Assembly: GCF_963678635.1 (NCBI RefSeq)
Contig: NC_087064.1
Coordinates: forward strand, 55,932,338-55,996,337
DNA length: 64,000 nt
Reading direction: 5' to 3'
Source of the DNA: Symsagittifera roscoffensis
Lineage: Eukaryota > Xenacoelomorpha > Acoela > Convolutidae
The position numbers and the translations under genes were made by a program. Of this stretch, positions 46,201 to 58,239 are shown piece after piece (within the stretch, counting starts at the first letter, position 1; each line of letters begins with the position of its first letter). The notes below the pieces were generated by a model. That model was not told the DNA's origin, did not search any database, and saw only the letters and a program-made list of their open reading frames with translations.

Positions 46201-46677
46201 GTATTTCTGTTTCCATGTCTTGACTTGTCTTGTCTTGCCTAGTCTTGTCTATCCTTGCCTTGTATTGTCTTTTCTTGTCTGTTATTTTCTTGTTTTGACT
46301 TGTCGTGTCTTCTGCTGCCTTCTCTTATCGTGTATTGTCTGGTATGATCTTGCCTTGCTTTGTCTTGGCTAGTTTTGTCTTTTCTTGACTTGTATTGTTT
46401 TGTCTTGGCTTGTCTTGTTTTGTCTTGTCTTGACTTGTTTTGTCTTATATGGCCTTGTCTTGTTTTGTCTGTTCTTGTCGCGACTTGTCTTGTCTTATCT
46501 TGCCTTGTGTTGCCTTGTCTTGGGTTGTCCTGTGATGTCTTGTGTTGTCTGGTTTTGTCTTCTGTTGCCTTCTCTTGCCTTGTCTTTTCTTGCCTAGCCT
46601 TGGCTTGTCCTGCCTTGCATTGTCTTACTTATCTTGAAAGGTTGGTGGACATAGTCTTTTAAGAAAAATACATTAAA

Positions 46678-47079
46678 CTAACGCTGAGATGAATGTTTGC
46701 TAGATCCTGGAATAGACGCATTTCCAATTTTTTGTACCAGTGTTCCTGCCCGATCCGTTTTCATTGAAGCATCATATTTGATAGCATTGCGATTTATAAC
46801 TGGCTCCACAAAAATTTCTTCCAAAGCTTCAACAATTTTTTGTAATTTTATTAGGTTATAAAGTGCATTCACTAACGTTTCATATTGTCCATTTGAGGCT
46901 TTTGATGACTTTAACAATATTTCGCTCATTTGAGTGCAAAACATACTAAGAAGCAATGCATATTTCTTTGACGAGCCCGAATTTGTATCTGAGTTTGAGC
47001 TGATGTTCTGTTTCGGATACGGTTCACTAGAACTTTCTAGCGTATCGACAGGAACAAAATTAGAAATTATATGTGACAT
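46678..47079 (-). CDS. Putative terminal exon
   Basis: On the minus strand a pyrimidine-rich acceptor (gtttcctcag) ends at 47,080 and an open frame of 133 codons runs to a TAG at 46,678-46,680. The translation begins MSHIISNFVPVDTLESSSEP and contains NALYNLIKLQKIVEALEEIF, a probable amphipathic helix, with a Ser-rich end. The frame enters in phase 0, matching a candidate donor at 47,335. No family is recognised. The satellite starts 38 bp beyond the stop, so the 3' untranslated region would run into it. Confidence 0.4.
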   Translation of the reverse strand: MSHIISNFVPVDTLESSSEPYPKQNISSNSDTNSGSSKKYALLLSMFCTQMSEILLKSSKASNGQYETLVNALYNLIKLQKIVEALEEIFVEPVINRNAIKYDASMKTDRAGTLVQKIGNASIPGSSKHSSQR

Positions 47080-47335
47080 CTGAGGAAACAACGTAACTTG
47101 GAAAATTTGGATTTATTCACACTTTTTTCGAATGCTTTTTTAAAATGTTACTAGGAAATAACTGACTAGTCGATAAAATAAACAATATTATTAAATGGGG
47201 AAGTTTGTTCCAGTAAAAGTTGTAATCAGTTAAGAAGATATCTGTAAAGAGAATGGTAAAATTGATTATGTCGATTATAGTAAAGAGCAAAAAGAGGGGT
47301 TCCAATATGACATGTAAGAAGTTATGGTCACGTAC

Positions 47336-47518
47336 TTCCTCGGAGATGTGATGGTAAAACGGGCTCAAAAACGTATCCACTTTGACTACCTTCGTATAAC
47401 TTCCAATTTCAAATGGTATACTGTTCTCTGTTCCACTTTCAGGGCCGTATTCAGTGTTGTTCTCCAAGATGTTAAGGTTCCAATTAACGTTATTGGATAT
47501 AGGAAACTTTGGCAACAT
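47336..47518 (-). CDS. Putative upstream exon
   Basis: On the minus strand an open stretch reads FPISNNVNWNLNILENNTEY and ends in PFYHHISEE at a candidate donor (gtacgt, 47,330-47,335). It leaves in phase 0, which fits the exon at 46,678-47,079 across a 256-bp intron. Its own left boundary is unclear; no strong acceptor is present and a weak one lies near 47,505. If unspliced, the frame would instead continue to 47,117 with two hydrophobic segments. Confidence 0.3.
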
Positions 47519-47602
47519 TCAGACTTGATGCACAATATTTGACTCAGGATTGATAATTATGGCGTCATTATGGCGTGATTATGAATTGTGGTGAAATAGT
47601 GT

Positions 47603-47884
47603 TCATTCACAATCGCCATCAACCATTGCAGCTTTTCTCAGTAAATTATTAGAACACGGTTCTAGACTTTGTGTCTCATATAGTGAATGATGAGTGTTCT
47701 TAAATGACCGTTTAAAGTTAAAAAAAAGCCGATGATGATCAAAATTTGCATCAGACAGCAATGGTGTGAAACTACAATTACGAAAAAAGAAATTTAAAAA
47801 ATACAGTTGTTTTAATTGTTCATTACAAGGCCAAACTGTGCATTTTATGAATTGTGTGCGAATTCCGCAACAAGGACACTCCAT
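47603..47884 (-). CDS. Small Cys-containing frame or exon
   Basis: A 93-residue minus-strand frame starts MECPCCGIRTQFIKCTVWPC and includes FLNFFFRNCSFTPLLSDANF. The CxxC-like cluster and codon use look more gene-like than neighbouring noise. A candidate acceptor (aaattttgtcag) lies just upstream and is in phase with one reading of the exon at 47,959-48,027. The family is unknown. Confidence 0.25.
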   Translation of the reverse strand: MECPCCGIRTQFIKCTVWPCNEQLKQLYFLNFFFRNCSFTPLLSDANFDHHRLFFNFKRSFKNTHHSLYETQSLEPCSNNLLRKAAMVDGDCE

Positions 47885-47958
47885 TTGTTCTTTCTCGTTG
47901 ATCGTTCTGACAAAATTTGCACATGTTTAATAATTGCCTCTTGAATCCAGGAACTTAC

Positions 47959-48027
47959 TGATACAAAGTTGTGCGTCTATCCAGTGCACAGTTTGGCCTC
48001 GTAATATTCGTGGTGTGATGAATGGAT
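47959..48027 (-). CDS. Candidate 69-bp exon
   Basis: On the minus strand the stretch is bounded by a good acceptor (cgtttttttccag) and a strong donor (gtaagt). Two frames are open; one reads PFITPRILRGQTVHWIDAQL and the other SIHHTTNITRPNCALD. The following intron would be only about 52 bp if the next exon starts after the acceptor near 47,907. Short introns of this size occur in several invertebrate groups. Confidence 0.35.
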
Positions 48028-48402
48028 CTGGAAAAAAACGTTGAACTTGAACATATTCGCCAGTAATATTAGATTAGGCTTGTTTTAAAAACTATTTTTA
48101 AAAAAATTGGTAAAAAGTTCTTTAATTTTTCAAAAATATTACAGACTTTTTTTAAAAAAAAATTCCAATTTCCTATTAAATACTAAAGAGGCGCTGAAAA
48201 AACAAGTTTAGGCTACGAAGAAAATGCCAATGCGGTTTTTCTCGCTATTGATACAATGATGTGATAATTTTTTAACGTCTTTCGATTAAAGGCTAAAAGG
48301 GCTTTAATATAATTCATCACTCGACCCAATCCAATAATTATTTGTTATAGCTAATTTTGAGTTAGAAAACGAACCCGAAGACAAAATTCCGCTCCACTTC
48401 AG

Positions 48403-49250
48403 CCCGCACCGAGCGCCCATGGATTCTAATCAACTATACGGGATTCCCGAGACACAAATAATCCATTATAATCCATTACAGATGTAAAATTCAGACCAAT
48501 AATTGATTATATTGCCATTATAATTGACTATTTTTGAACATAGTCACAGTTTAAGAAGTCTCGTTGATCGTATCGACAGTATCCATTATGATCGATTATA
48601 ATCCATTATTTTTGTCACGGAAATCGATTATTTTTGCCAAGATAATCCTTTATAATTTATTATTTTTGAAATAAAAATCCATTATAATCCATTTTATTTT
48701 TAGTACTAAATTCGATTATTTTCCTAAAATATTGCAAAAATTGCTAGAAATTTGCAGAATTTATGCCATGTTTTTTACTAAATGCCATGTCTCAACTAAA
48801 TGCCTTGTCTCAACTTTTACTAAATGCCATGTCCCCTCGCCCCTCAAGTTTTTAGGGCCTAAACTGAAGGGATGTCTAAAAAAGTAGAGACAAAAATATA
48901 AATTTTATTCTGAAATGTAACATTTTATGAAACGTAATACGTAACAATTGTAATAAACAAAAAATTAGATACTTTTGAACAAAATTGTAATTTTCATGAT
49001 TTGCCCCAAGAAAAAATCCATTATAATCGATTATAATAGATTATAAAGAGTTTTATTGGCTTAAAAAATATTAGGATTATAATCCATTTTTAATGTATTA
49101 TAATCGGTTATAATAGTTTATAAAGACAAAAAAATATTATATATTAAAATCCAATTTCAATGGATTATAATCGATCATTTTGTCATTTTATAGATGCTGA
49201 CCATATTATGACATTATATTCGATTATGATCCATGGGCCCTCGGAGCGGG
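48403..49250 (+). mobile_element. Fold-back element with 20-bp TIRs and ATTATAATC core
   Basis: The 20-bp end cccgcaccgagcgcccatgg (48,403-48,422) is repeated inverted at 49,231-49,250, matching at 18 of 20 positions. The 800-bp interior is mostly degenerate copies of attataatcgatt and attataatccatt words, which are themselves near-palindromic. There is no coding frame. No clear target-site duplication was found. It fits a non-autonomous fold-back or MITE-like element. Confidence 0.7.
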
Positions 49251-49401
49251 AGGGAACTAATACATCATCTGCTTATCTGCTTTTGTGTTTTGCTATTTGT
49301 TTTAACTTTGTTTTAACTAATTAAAGAATCTGAAATTGTAATGGATCCACTATTCAGATCACTGTGATTCTAGACCCATGTTATTCATATTTACCCGTTT
49401 T

Positions 49402-49593
49402 TCAAGCAAACCAAGGACGTTTTCTTACCAAGGAAGTTAGTAGCACAGTAAATGGGGAAATACACCGCGAGATAACTGGTTGACAGAGAGCTAAAATAAA
49501 TATAACGTGGTAGTATTCTTTCGTCAGGCCGTAATATTTAACATTTGCAACGTATAAACAAACTGTAAATAATGATGGCACCATTTCTATCAA
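49402..49593 (-). other. Small hydrophobic frame with splice-like signals
   Basis: A minus-strand frame of 63 codons is rich in hydrophobic residues (VPSLFTVCLYVANVKYYG). Inside it, between a candidate acceptor (tttattttag) and a donor (ggtaaga), a different frame reads SLSTSYLAVYFPIYCATNFL. Either could be an exon of the gene at 46.7-48.0 kb, but the evidence is weak. Confidence 0.2.
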
Positions 49594-49599
49594 AGGTTA

Positions 49600-52500
49600 T
49601 GTCGACAGTAAAACAGTTACGCAGAAACATTAAAACAACTGACGTTTAATGTCTATTTAAGAAAAGCTGTAAAAGAAAACAATATAGGAAATAAAAATAG
49701 TACAATTGAGATCCAATTCGTTGAGGGGATTGAAAATTAAGACAAAAACTGATATAAATTGAATGTTCCGACTGCATTTTAAAGTCTATGCAAAGGTCAC
49801 AAAAACCAAATCAAACACTTTTTAATGAGTTTATACATTACTCATACTGTTGAATTTTCAATTCATACTTTTGAATTTCCAACTTTCATCAAAATGTCAC
49901 ATATTGTGATACAAAAAGCAAAATAGAAGAAAATCTAATTGAGCCCAAACAAAATCAAAAATTCAAATCTATTTTTTGAATTTAGTGACTATGAACTTCC
50001 CGGAAACAGCTTCAGAGCTGCTTGAACTAAATATTATCCCAGTATCAAAAAAATGAAAAAATTAATTTTCGGAAAAACAAAAAGGAAAACAACTTTCAAA
50101 GTTATAACAATATAAAATATATAATAGAAACAAAAAAAATGCATGATGGATGGCAATTTTAAATCAAAAAGTTTCTTTACAGAAAAAAATTCTTGTGATT
50201 TAAAAATATAGAAAGTTTGATAGTGACGCCATAAAACTATGTGCAAATTCTGTTTCTCTGCCTTTTAAGCTTTCGTATCCTGTAAATGGTCAGATTTGCA
50301 GCCCTTTTCATGAAAAACAACTCCTCAAAACGTCTCTCCCAACTTGCTAAAAAGACGAAAACCGCAAAATTAGGCGTCGAAAAACTACACAGGAGTTCGA
50401 TAGACATCAAATTTAAATTGCTGATTTAAATTGTTGCAACATCAATGAGATCTCAAAAAAACTTACTGAAACTTTTAATTTTCAAGGCAAATTTGAGAGT
50501 TACGATTCATTTTTCCTAAACAAGCTTTATCTCATCTGTTTCCAAAAAAAACAAATACATTCAAGAAAAAGTATTTCTTAAATCTAATTTCATTTTTTTT
50601 TTGCAATTAAAATTTTTATAAGCATGGTATTTTTATAATTTAGAATCAGTGTTTTTGCTCATTGCGCTTTTACTACACTTTTAGTTAAATCAAACAAAGT
50701 TCAAACTAAATTTTCCATCAAACTTTAAGAGCTCATGACAAAATATATATTTATTGAAACTTTTTTTTGAGGAAATAAGCAAAAAATGATTTGGCCGCAA
50801 ACAAAAAGATTTCCGCTTCCAAACGAAAAAATTCGCCATATATATTTCTGAAGTAAATTTTTAAACTGTATGAAAAGTACCTGTTACTACAGTCACGGGA
50901 CAGAATCTTTCCTTAGTTCATGTTTTATTCAGTTATTTGTTTTCACGTTTTGGTAGTTTTCTTTGCAACAATTTAAAACATAGGATTCAAAAATTGACAA
51001 ATGCTAGATAACAAGTGTTTGGAAGGACCTAACCGGGCTAAAATTAGAAATAATTTAATTCAAAAAATAGTCATAATCTGTTTTAGATGACACATACATT
51101 AAAAGTTTTTGAAAGTTGTCCTACTCCAGAACGTTGGAGAAAATCTTAACACAACCTTCTTGCTTATGAAAATCATTTGCATAGATTGCAGCAGTACATT
51201 TTCCGATTCATACGCTGGAGTAGTTTCTTTTTTTTACTAACTTTGATCATCGGCGCCGAATTGTTCACAAATTTTAGCGTTTTTTGAGGCCGGTCCAATA
51301 AACTCTTTCAATTTTGTTATCTTTCGTTTTCGGTAACATAAAATGTAAGTCAAGGTTATCAGCTTCCCAAAAAACATTTTTCAGCCCTTAAATCCAATTC
51401 TTTATTTTGCTTGCGAGAATATTTCTACAGCAAGTACACCTCTGAAAATAGTAATGATACACGGGCTAATTTAGACCTTCGAACTTGGATTTTTAAAATT
51501 GTGACCCAGCTAGATCCTTCTAAATAATTTTATTTGTCCTCTATACTTTAAATACTTGCAGAGAAAACGACAAAAAAAAATTTTTAATCCCTTTACTTAA
51601 TTAGTTGCAGAGAAATTGACAAAACCTGAAGAGCAAATTCATTCATTTCCTCAATGAAATATAACAAAAACATCGGCTATTTTCCGTGACTGTAGCTGCG
51701 AAGCAAAAAAAATAACAATCACCGCTTTATTCTTAAAAGCAATTACAACTTTTTTAGTTTACTCTTTATCAAAAATCATTCAAAACGACGTTAATTTGAA
51801 AATCTTCCTTAAAATTGATCGTGCGTACATCTAACCATTTCTTTCAAAGACCTGCAAAAGTTTGTAGGATTAGCTGAAGACGACTTTCTTGCCCTTTTCT
51901 CCAAGGTCAAACAATTTTAGCCAATGACACTCCTCATGATCATATGCACATACATGTATATATTTTAATAATAAGTTTTCGAGAAAGCTAGATCTTCTGT
52001 CTTATGATCTTGAGTTTTTACTATGTTGTGTTTAGCTGTAAATTTTCAACCTTTCAAAACTTATGAAAAATCTGGCAAGGATCAAATATCTTTTCTCGGA
52101 AGGAAGATTAAATGGATATAATCAGGTTGAAGTGATTTTCAATTTTGCATATGGGATTGAACGAATTAAGTGCATGGAAAATCAAATTCTCTTCAACTAA
52201 TATGACGACACTAAAACATATTTTTCCAGCTTTGAACAAACCGATTGCGCAAAAATCTTAATTTTAATTGTTATTTTGCTGAAACAGTAATGCAAAACAT
52301 AGTCTGTTTAACTACAAAAATTTACTTTCACAGCCTGAAATGCCAAACATGCGTGCCAAAAAACTAAGAAAATTTTAAAATATGACTCCCGAAAATAAGC
52401 GAGAGGGTTAATGCCACTTAACCGAATATACTTATTATCTCTTACTCTTAAAGCGTTCAGGAGTTCAACCAACAGCTATCAGAGAAATTTCTGGGCGTTT

Positions 52501-55500
52501 GAAAAACCATCTGAAATTCAAAACAAATTTAATGGACTCAGAAATATGTTTTTTTCTCATTTTGAGATTGAATTGATGCTACACTAAAAATTATTTTGAG
52601 CTACACTAAAAAAAAGTATCTGAGAAATTTGTATTCGACAAAATAGGGAAAAAAGAACTGTAGTTCTTGACTGTGGAGACATTAATTTTTTAAGCACCAG
52701 GTTAAGACAGAGGCGAAACAAAATTTTGCCTAACTTGGGATACAGAACTTATTGATTTGTTAGAAAAGTAAACAAAAATATTTTGAGAAAAAATATTCAA
52801 AAAAATTAATTATTTGTTAAATTATTCAGAACAATTGATAAATTAAGTTGATTAATTGAAAGCACAAGTAGTGTAACAAATTGGTTAAACTAAAAAAACT
52901 TTTAAACTAAAAAGTAGACCAAGCGCAATGGAAAGGTAGCAATTTCAAATTTTTCAGATCCAAGATTTTGACATTGCTTCACCATACAAAAACAGAGTTG
53001 GAGATCAATAAAAATAGCTTAAGCAAATAATCAAGTCCATAAAAACTGTTTCCAAATTGGAAAACAGAAATCAGAATAAAATCAATTTTCAAGGTTTACA
53101 CATCTTTAAGTATATATTTTTTCTTGGTTTTTTTCTCAATTTTCTCCTAGTTTCTCGAGTTTACAAGATTACAAGAACAAAAATTAGCGTGCTAAAAACA
53201 AAATTTTTTATAAGGACAAGAAGTGAAAACCGTATAAAGCATTGTCCTTAAATTGGTTTAAACAAAATTCTTGCACACCAGACAACAAATTTTCACTTTA
53301 TACGATTAAAATAGATCAATATTCGAGGGATTCGAAACAAATATCTATAAAAATTTTCAAAAAAAAGTGAAAATTTCAGACTATTCTACTACAATGCATT
53401 TTAGTGAAAACTGAAAACTGAAATTCGGCTTAATGATGTGACTTTCGTAGAACTTAAAAAACGTTTACTACTCTTGTTTTTTGTCTGGAGTTTTATTAGA
53501 CTTCCTCCTTCACTCGCTGTCAACAGCAGTAATCAATCTTTTTGTTAAAATATGACTGAACAAGTTCTATCTGCAAAAAGTTCCTGATTCCAATCTGAGT
53601 TAATTGATGATACTACTAAATAAAATACACTCATCCATTTTATTTTGCTAATTAAGGAGCTCTAAGGAACTTGCGGCAAGTAGGCCAAAATTTTATAAAA
53701 TCGTCATTATTTGCCAAACCAAGGTCCGATTCGATAGAACAAATCGCAACTTTATTCAAAAACAATTATATTGGATGTGAATTGCATCAATAGGACACTC
53801 AGTTGCATTTAAAGCATAAGAAAAAATCTTTTCAATTAACACGCACCTTTAAGAGTTTTGTTTTTGAACAAAACTTCGCTAAAATTTTCCATAAGTTTTT
53901 GTTTTTTATTCATGCTCTGCTAAGTAAAAGAACTTAACGGAAGAAACATGACAAAATCAAAAAATTCTAGATAAAATTATCAGGACAGACTTAAAGCCGA
54001 CACCCGAAAAAAAAATTTAAAAAGTAGTGTTTAGTAAACAGAAATTACTTTTCAAATTTGAAAGTAGAGTTCACTTTAAAGACGTTTTCAAAATGCTTTT
54101 TAACATTAGGTTTGAGTTCCAACCGAATTTAAATCGACTGCTTGAAGAAAGAACAGTAAAAAAGTCGATCAGAATGTAGACACAAATAAACAAAACATAG
54201 CAAAAAAGTACGACTGGGCTTCGGTCATGTGATACTTTCTGTTATTTCCTTAAAAAATCCAAGATTTTAGAAACGAGTTTTGCAAAGGTTTTTTTCAAGT
54301 TTAATTTGCCGTGAAAAAACTATTTTTCTCGCAAGTTTACGGTATTTTGGGGATTTGAACAGCTCATTTGTAAATGAAAAACTTTTCAAAACAAATAACC
54401 AATTTTTGTATCTCAAATAATTGCAAGTCAACAGTTTGAAGAAACTTTTTATCGTCTAACTCATCACCATCTCCAACCAATAAGATAATTTCTAGATATT
54501 GAGCTTTAAAAATGCGTACTTTAAATCGCAAAACAAACCTGAACTGTTTCTGCTTTACCGTTTGTAACCGGTTGCTTTACAAGTAGGAATTTGAAATTAA
54601 GATCACAGAAGATTCGCACAAATTTTGACCTATTAAGTTTTAGGTCCTTTTGTGAAACAAGAGATCAATGATAAATACTGAAACAAAACAAAAAAATCAA
54701 AAAAAAAACTGTATTGGAAATTGCAACAAAAGTCTTCGATGCAGTGGCAACAAGTCAGATTGAAAACAAACTATGTCTAAGTTTCACTTAAAGTTTGTTT
54801 GAGGTGGTAGTGACTAGAACATCATCTCAAGTCTTCTTTCTCTCAGTTGCGTATCACTGGCTCATAATATATTGTATGCTATGTTATATTTTCAAATTGG
54901 AAAATGAGAATCTAACCAGAAACAGTTTTATACAACAATTATCATAAAAAATTAGCATGCATCTCAAATTCCAACTTGTATATACATAAAATGTATTTTT
55001 CTAGCAAAATGTTTTTTTTTTAATTTGATTTTATTTTACTAGATTGGCGACATTTGACATTTACCTCTGTTTTAAGCCTATAGAATTGTTGTGGCGTTTA
55101 TTTTATAATCATTTTTTCGAGAGAGACCAACTGAAAAATATTCATAGTTCTATCCGAAATGATTAATTCTCTGCAAGAGGCTAAATGTCTTAAGGTATAA
55201 GTTTCTGAAGTTCAAATGATTTTGTGAAAAATAATAGCATAAAAAACTTGATAATGTTATGAGAATGACGCTTGTCGCTTTTTGGTTCAGTTCAAGAAAA
55301 TAGGAATATACTAAATGTTCCTTGCATTTTAAGTTAGTTGACAAAAAAAAACTATGATGAGCGTAACTTAGATGACTGATAACAACTTCACTGCTGCTTA
55401 GCTGTCAAAATGAGTATTTTCAGTATCGAGCGAAGTTTTAAAAATGTTTTTCTTCTGATGCAGTGGCAAGTCATCAGCACCAATTCTATAGTTTCTTTAA

Positions 55501-58239
55501 ATGTTTTCAATTTTGTCCGATGAAGAAAATGATGAACTCAAATTTTCTTTTTTTCTACACCTACTTCATAAGAAATACTGAATTGAAAAACTTCCAAAAC
55601 TCGAATCCAAACATTTTGATGGAACAATTTCTATCAATTTCAGTGCTAACAGTTGTAAATCTGTTTAGATTTGCAGTTTTCAATTGCAAAGTTTAATTTA
55701 TGTTTCTACAAAAAAATTTAAAAAATCAGAATTATGTACTAATACTTGCCAATAAAACAAACATGGACTTCGTCAGCTCAAAAGTTTTCTGTTTTGAGCA
55801 TTGCAAGTACTTTTATTTCTTGTTTTAGAGACAATTTTAAAAACTGCCAAGCTAATTTGAGAGCTCAGAACGGCAAATGCATACATAACATAACTTCCAC
55901 GCATTTTTTACAATAAATAAACAAAAGTTAAACTTTTTTTCGTGAAAAAGCGCAACATATATTGTTTATAATCTATAATTAGCGTATGAAAATTTTCATG
56001 TTTAACTCTTCTTTCGTCTAGCCTAATTTGATTTAAAAAAACAGTATAAATCTCCTTCTAGATTTGTTTTGATGCTTTTCAGAAACAAAAGCTGTTGGAG
56101 AATGGCAAACTAAAAATCATATATTTTAATTGGGATCTCAATGAGCTGATCCTTGGTGTGTAATGTATTTTTCTGTATATTGTTGATTTTAAAGTGGGCG
56201 TCAGAGACATTTTCAACTTGCTTTTAAAAGCACACGAAATTGTTGCTAGGTAAATTACAAAAACACATGATAAAAAACCAGTTGAAAACAAAGCAAAACA
56301 GCTTACCTTTATGTGCAGAGAAAAATGTATTATATCTGGTTTGAGACGCAATTTCCAAAACAAAATTTAAAATCATACATAATAAACTACAAGATCTCGC
56401 TTTGCAACTTACAGCGCACGTTCAATTCGTACTGGCAAACGTATTTGAAGTTTGATTAAGAAAAAAAACACTTTTCTTTAATATTTTATTAACAATTCTT
56501 TCAAGTTTTATTATAAATAGTACGCTTTTCTTTCAGGCGGTGTACATTTGAGACAAGTAGTATACAGCTGAGCTTAATATAGAGACAACTCTTCAGACTT
56601 TTTTAGGAGTGATACCTGAGACCTTGCATTTCCCATGACCTTTTTAAAATTTTTGTATCCCAAATGACTGTTTTTGGTACTTTCAAATTCTGCGATTAAA
56701 CTTGATCTCAATTTTGCATGCTAAAAAGCTACGCCAAAATCATGCATGTTTTTGACTCGAAAAAACATTAGGATAATGAACAGCAAATATATGACTAAAA
56801 ATACAAATCTGGAGGGAAAACTACTAAATCTGCGGCCAATAAATTCAACCATGTAATGCTATGCGGACGTTGATACGATATTGGGCGGTATGATGGCTTT
56901 CTTGCTATCAAAACTTTTGTTGGTTTCTAATGATAAAACCAAAGTACTTCTGTGCCCGTTTTAATTTTTATTCGTTGGGTCCTCAGTGGACACTTCCAAT
57001 GCCAGTCGGCATTCAGCTCATTACGTTGAAGTGTAACGAGGAAGACATAGCATTTAACGACTGACATGATGATTTGATTTAAAACCGTATGAGACGCTTA
57101 AACGAGCTGAGCCGATCTGTTTTTGACAAACAAAAGAAAATTCTGAGCCCTTGCCTGGTTCATGATGAGCCGCTTCTCGGTTAGAGTGCTCTAGAATGAG
57201 AATCAAAGTTGTCTAACCAGATAATTTCATGTGTTGCTAGTACAAGTAAAATTGTTTAAAAAAGTTAAAAAAACGTTGTGAAAATTTTAAGTCAGAACAA
57301 AGAAAACAATTTTGTGAGAACTTAAAGAAGCATTATATTATCCCGATATATCCTTACGACTCACAATCAGTTCAGACCGCCATTTTTACGATCCGCCTTA
57401 TCGGTTTTAAACCTATTTACATCTATGGCAAGTTTCGAACGGTGCATCAAAATTTCAGAGCAAATTGATCAATAATTCATGTTTATTGTTCCAGACAAGT
57501 TGCAAATACTTCTTTTTGTTTCAACGCGCCTCCGAGTGAACCAACAGCTGTAACCGCGGTCTTAAAAATTTTTTATAGCAGATAACCTCAGCTCCGTTTC
57601 TGACCCGGAAAAATTCTGAATTGTTTTTTTTCTACGTAGTTTGATAGCAGTTCTAATCTTCAGTGGTTGAACTCGGCCAGTGAGCAACCCGTTTTTTTAG
57701 CATCGTGGTGGCCAAAGATCTTTTGTCGGCATTGGTCAAAAAGTATTTTCATGTCGTAACAAGCGACAACGCTGCAGACGTAGATAATGTACAACTTTCT
57801 GGACGTCAATTTTTCTGTGCGCTGTAGATACGGCTGGCTTTTTTCCTTGCAAAAGTGAGGCTCCTTTTTCAGAAAAAGAAAGGCTTCGCAAATAAGTAGA
57901 TTTTTTAAAACCAAAACTCCGTCAATTAAGAGCCTGGAAAGAAACTCAGGCGAAAAATCTTAATGGAGAATTTTTTTGCTACTTTGACTTTCAGATTTTG
58001 AACTAATAGTTGCAGTTAAACTTTTTTCAAAGTGCCCACAGTTTTGTCAGATCCAGCGCTTCCTTTCAATGTTGTTCCAAAGCCAATTCGGGACTCGGTC
58101 AGTTAAAAATTGCAAATTTTCACCACAGGGTGTTATATTTGTTTCGCCTTACTTCAAGTTGACAATTTGATTATCACTTTGTCTACTTTTTTTCTTTCGT
58201 TTGTCAGTAGTTTGCTGTGATGACGTTGACTTCGACACT
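49600..58239. other. About 8.6 kb of AT-rich DNA without recognised genes
   Basis: Open frames here are short, low-complexity and unsupported. A minus frame at 56,079-56,363 ends beside a donor-like gtaagc near 56,315 but shows no homology that I recognise. The right part (57,000-58,240) may contain unrecognisable upstream sequence of the BEL/Pao relic. No RNA gene was recognised. Confidence 0.5.

Larger units (their letters stand above)
31690..46640 (+). repeat. TCTTG-family pentanucleotide satellite, about 15 kb
   Basis: Nearly all of this stretch is built from 5-bp words of the form TGYYT: TGTCT dominates, with blocks of TGCCT, TGCTT and TGCAT. The + strand is almost free of A and very T-rich, so the array is strongly strand-asymmetric. 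Variation among units is high (TGTTT, CGTCT, TGGTC), but the 5-bp register is largely kept. The start and end are abrupt against AT-rich DNA. All long frames inside are artefacts of the repeat. Confidence 0.97.

Noticed and set aside
31690-46640. Satellite as a telomeric repeat
   Set aside because: The words do not match known animal telomere repeats (TTAGGG, TTAGG or TTAGGC), and unique DNA lies on both sides.
31755-46662. Dozens of long overlapping + frames (up to 341 codons) rich in Ser-Cys-Leu-Val-Leu, and minus frames rich in Lys-Thr-Arg-Gln-Asp
   Set aside because: A 5-bp repeat without stops reads as the same pentapeptide in all three frames of a strand. The frames follow the repeat, not selection.
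49600-57600. Small frames such as 50,034-50,246, 55,150-55,344 and 56,079-56,363
   Set aside because: They are short, of low complexity (Phe/Ile/Lys), and have no motif or firm splice context.
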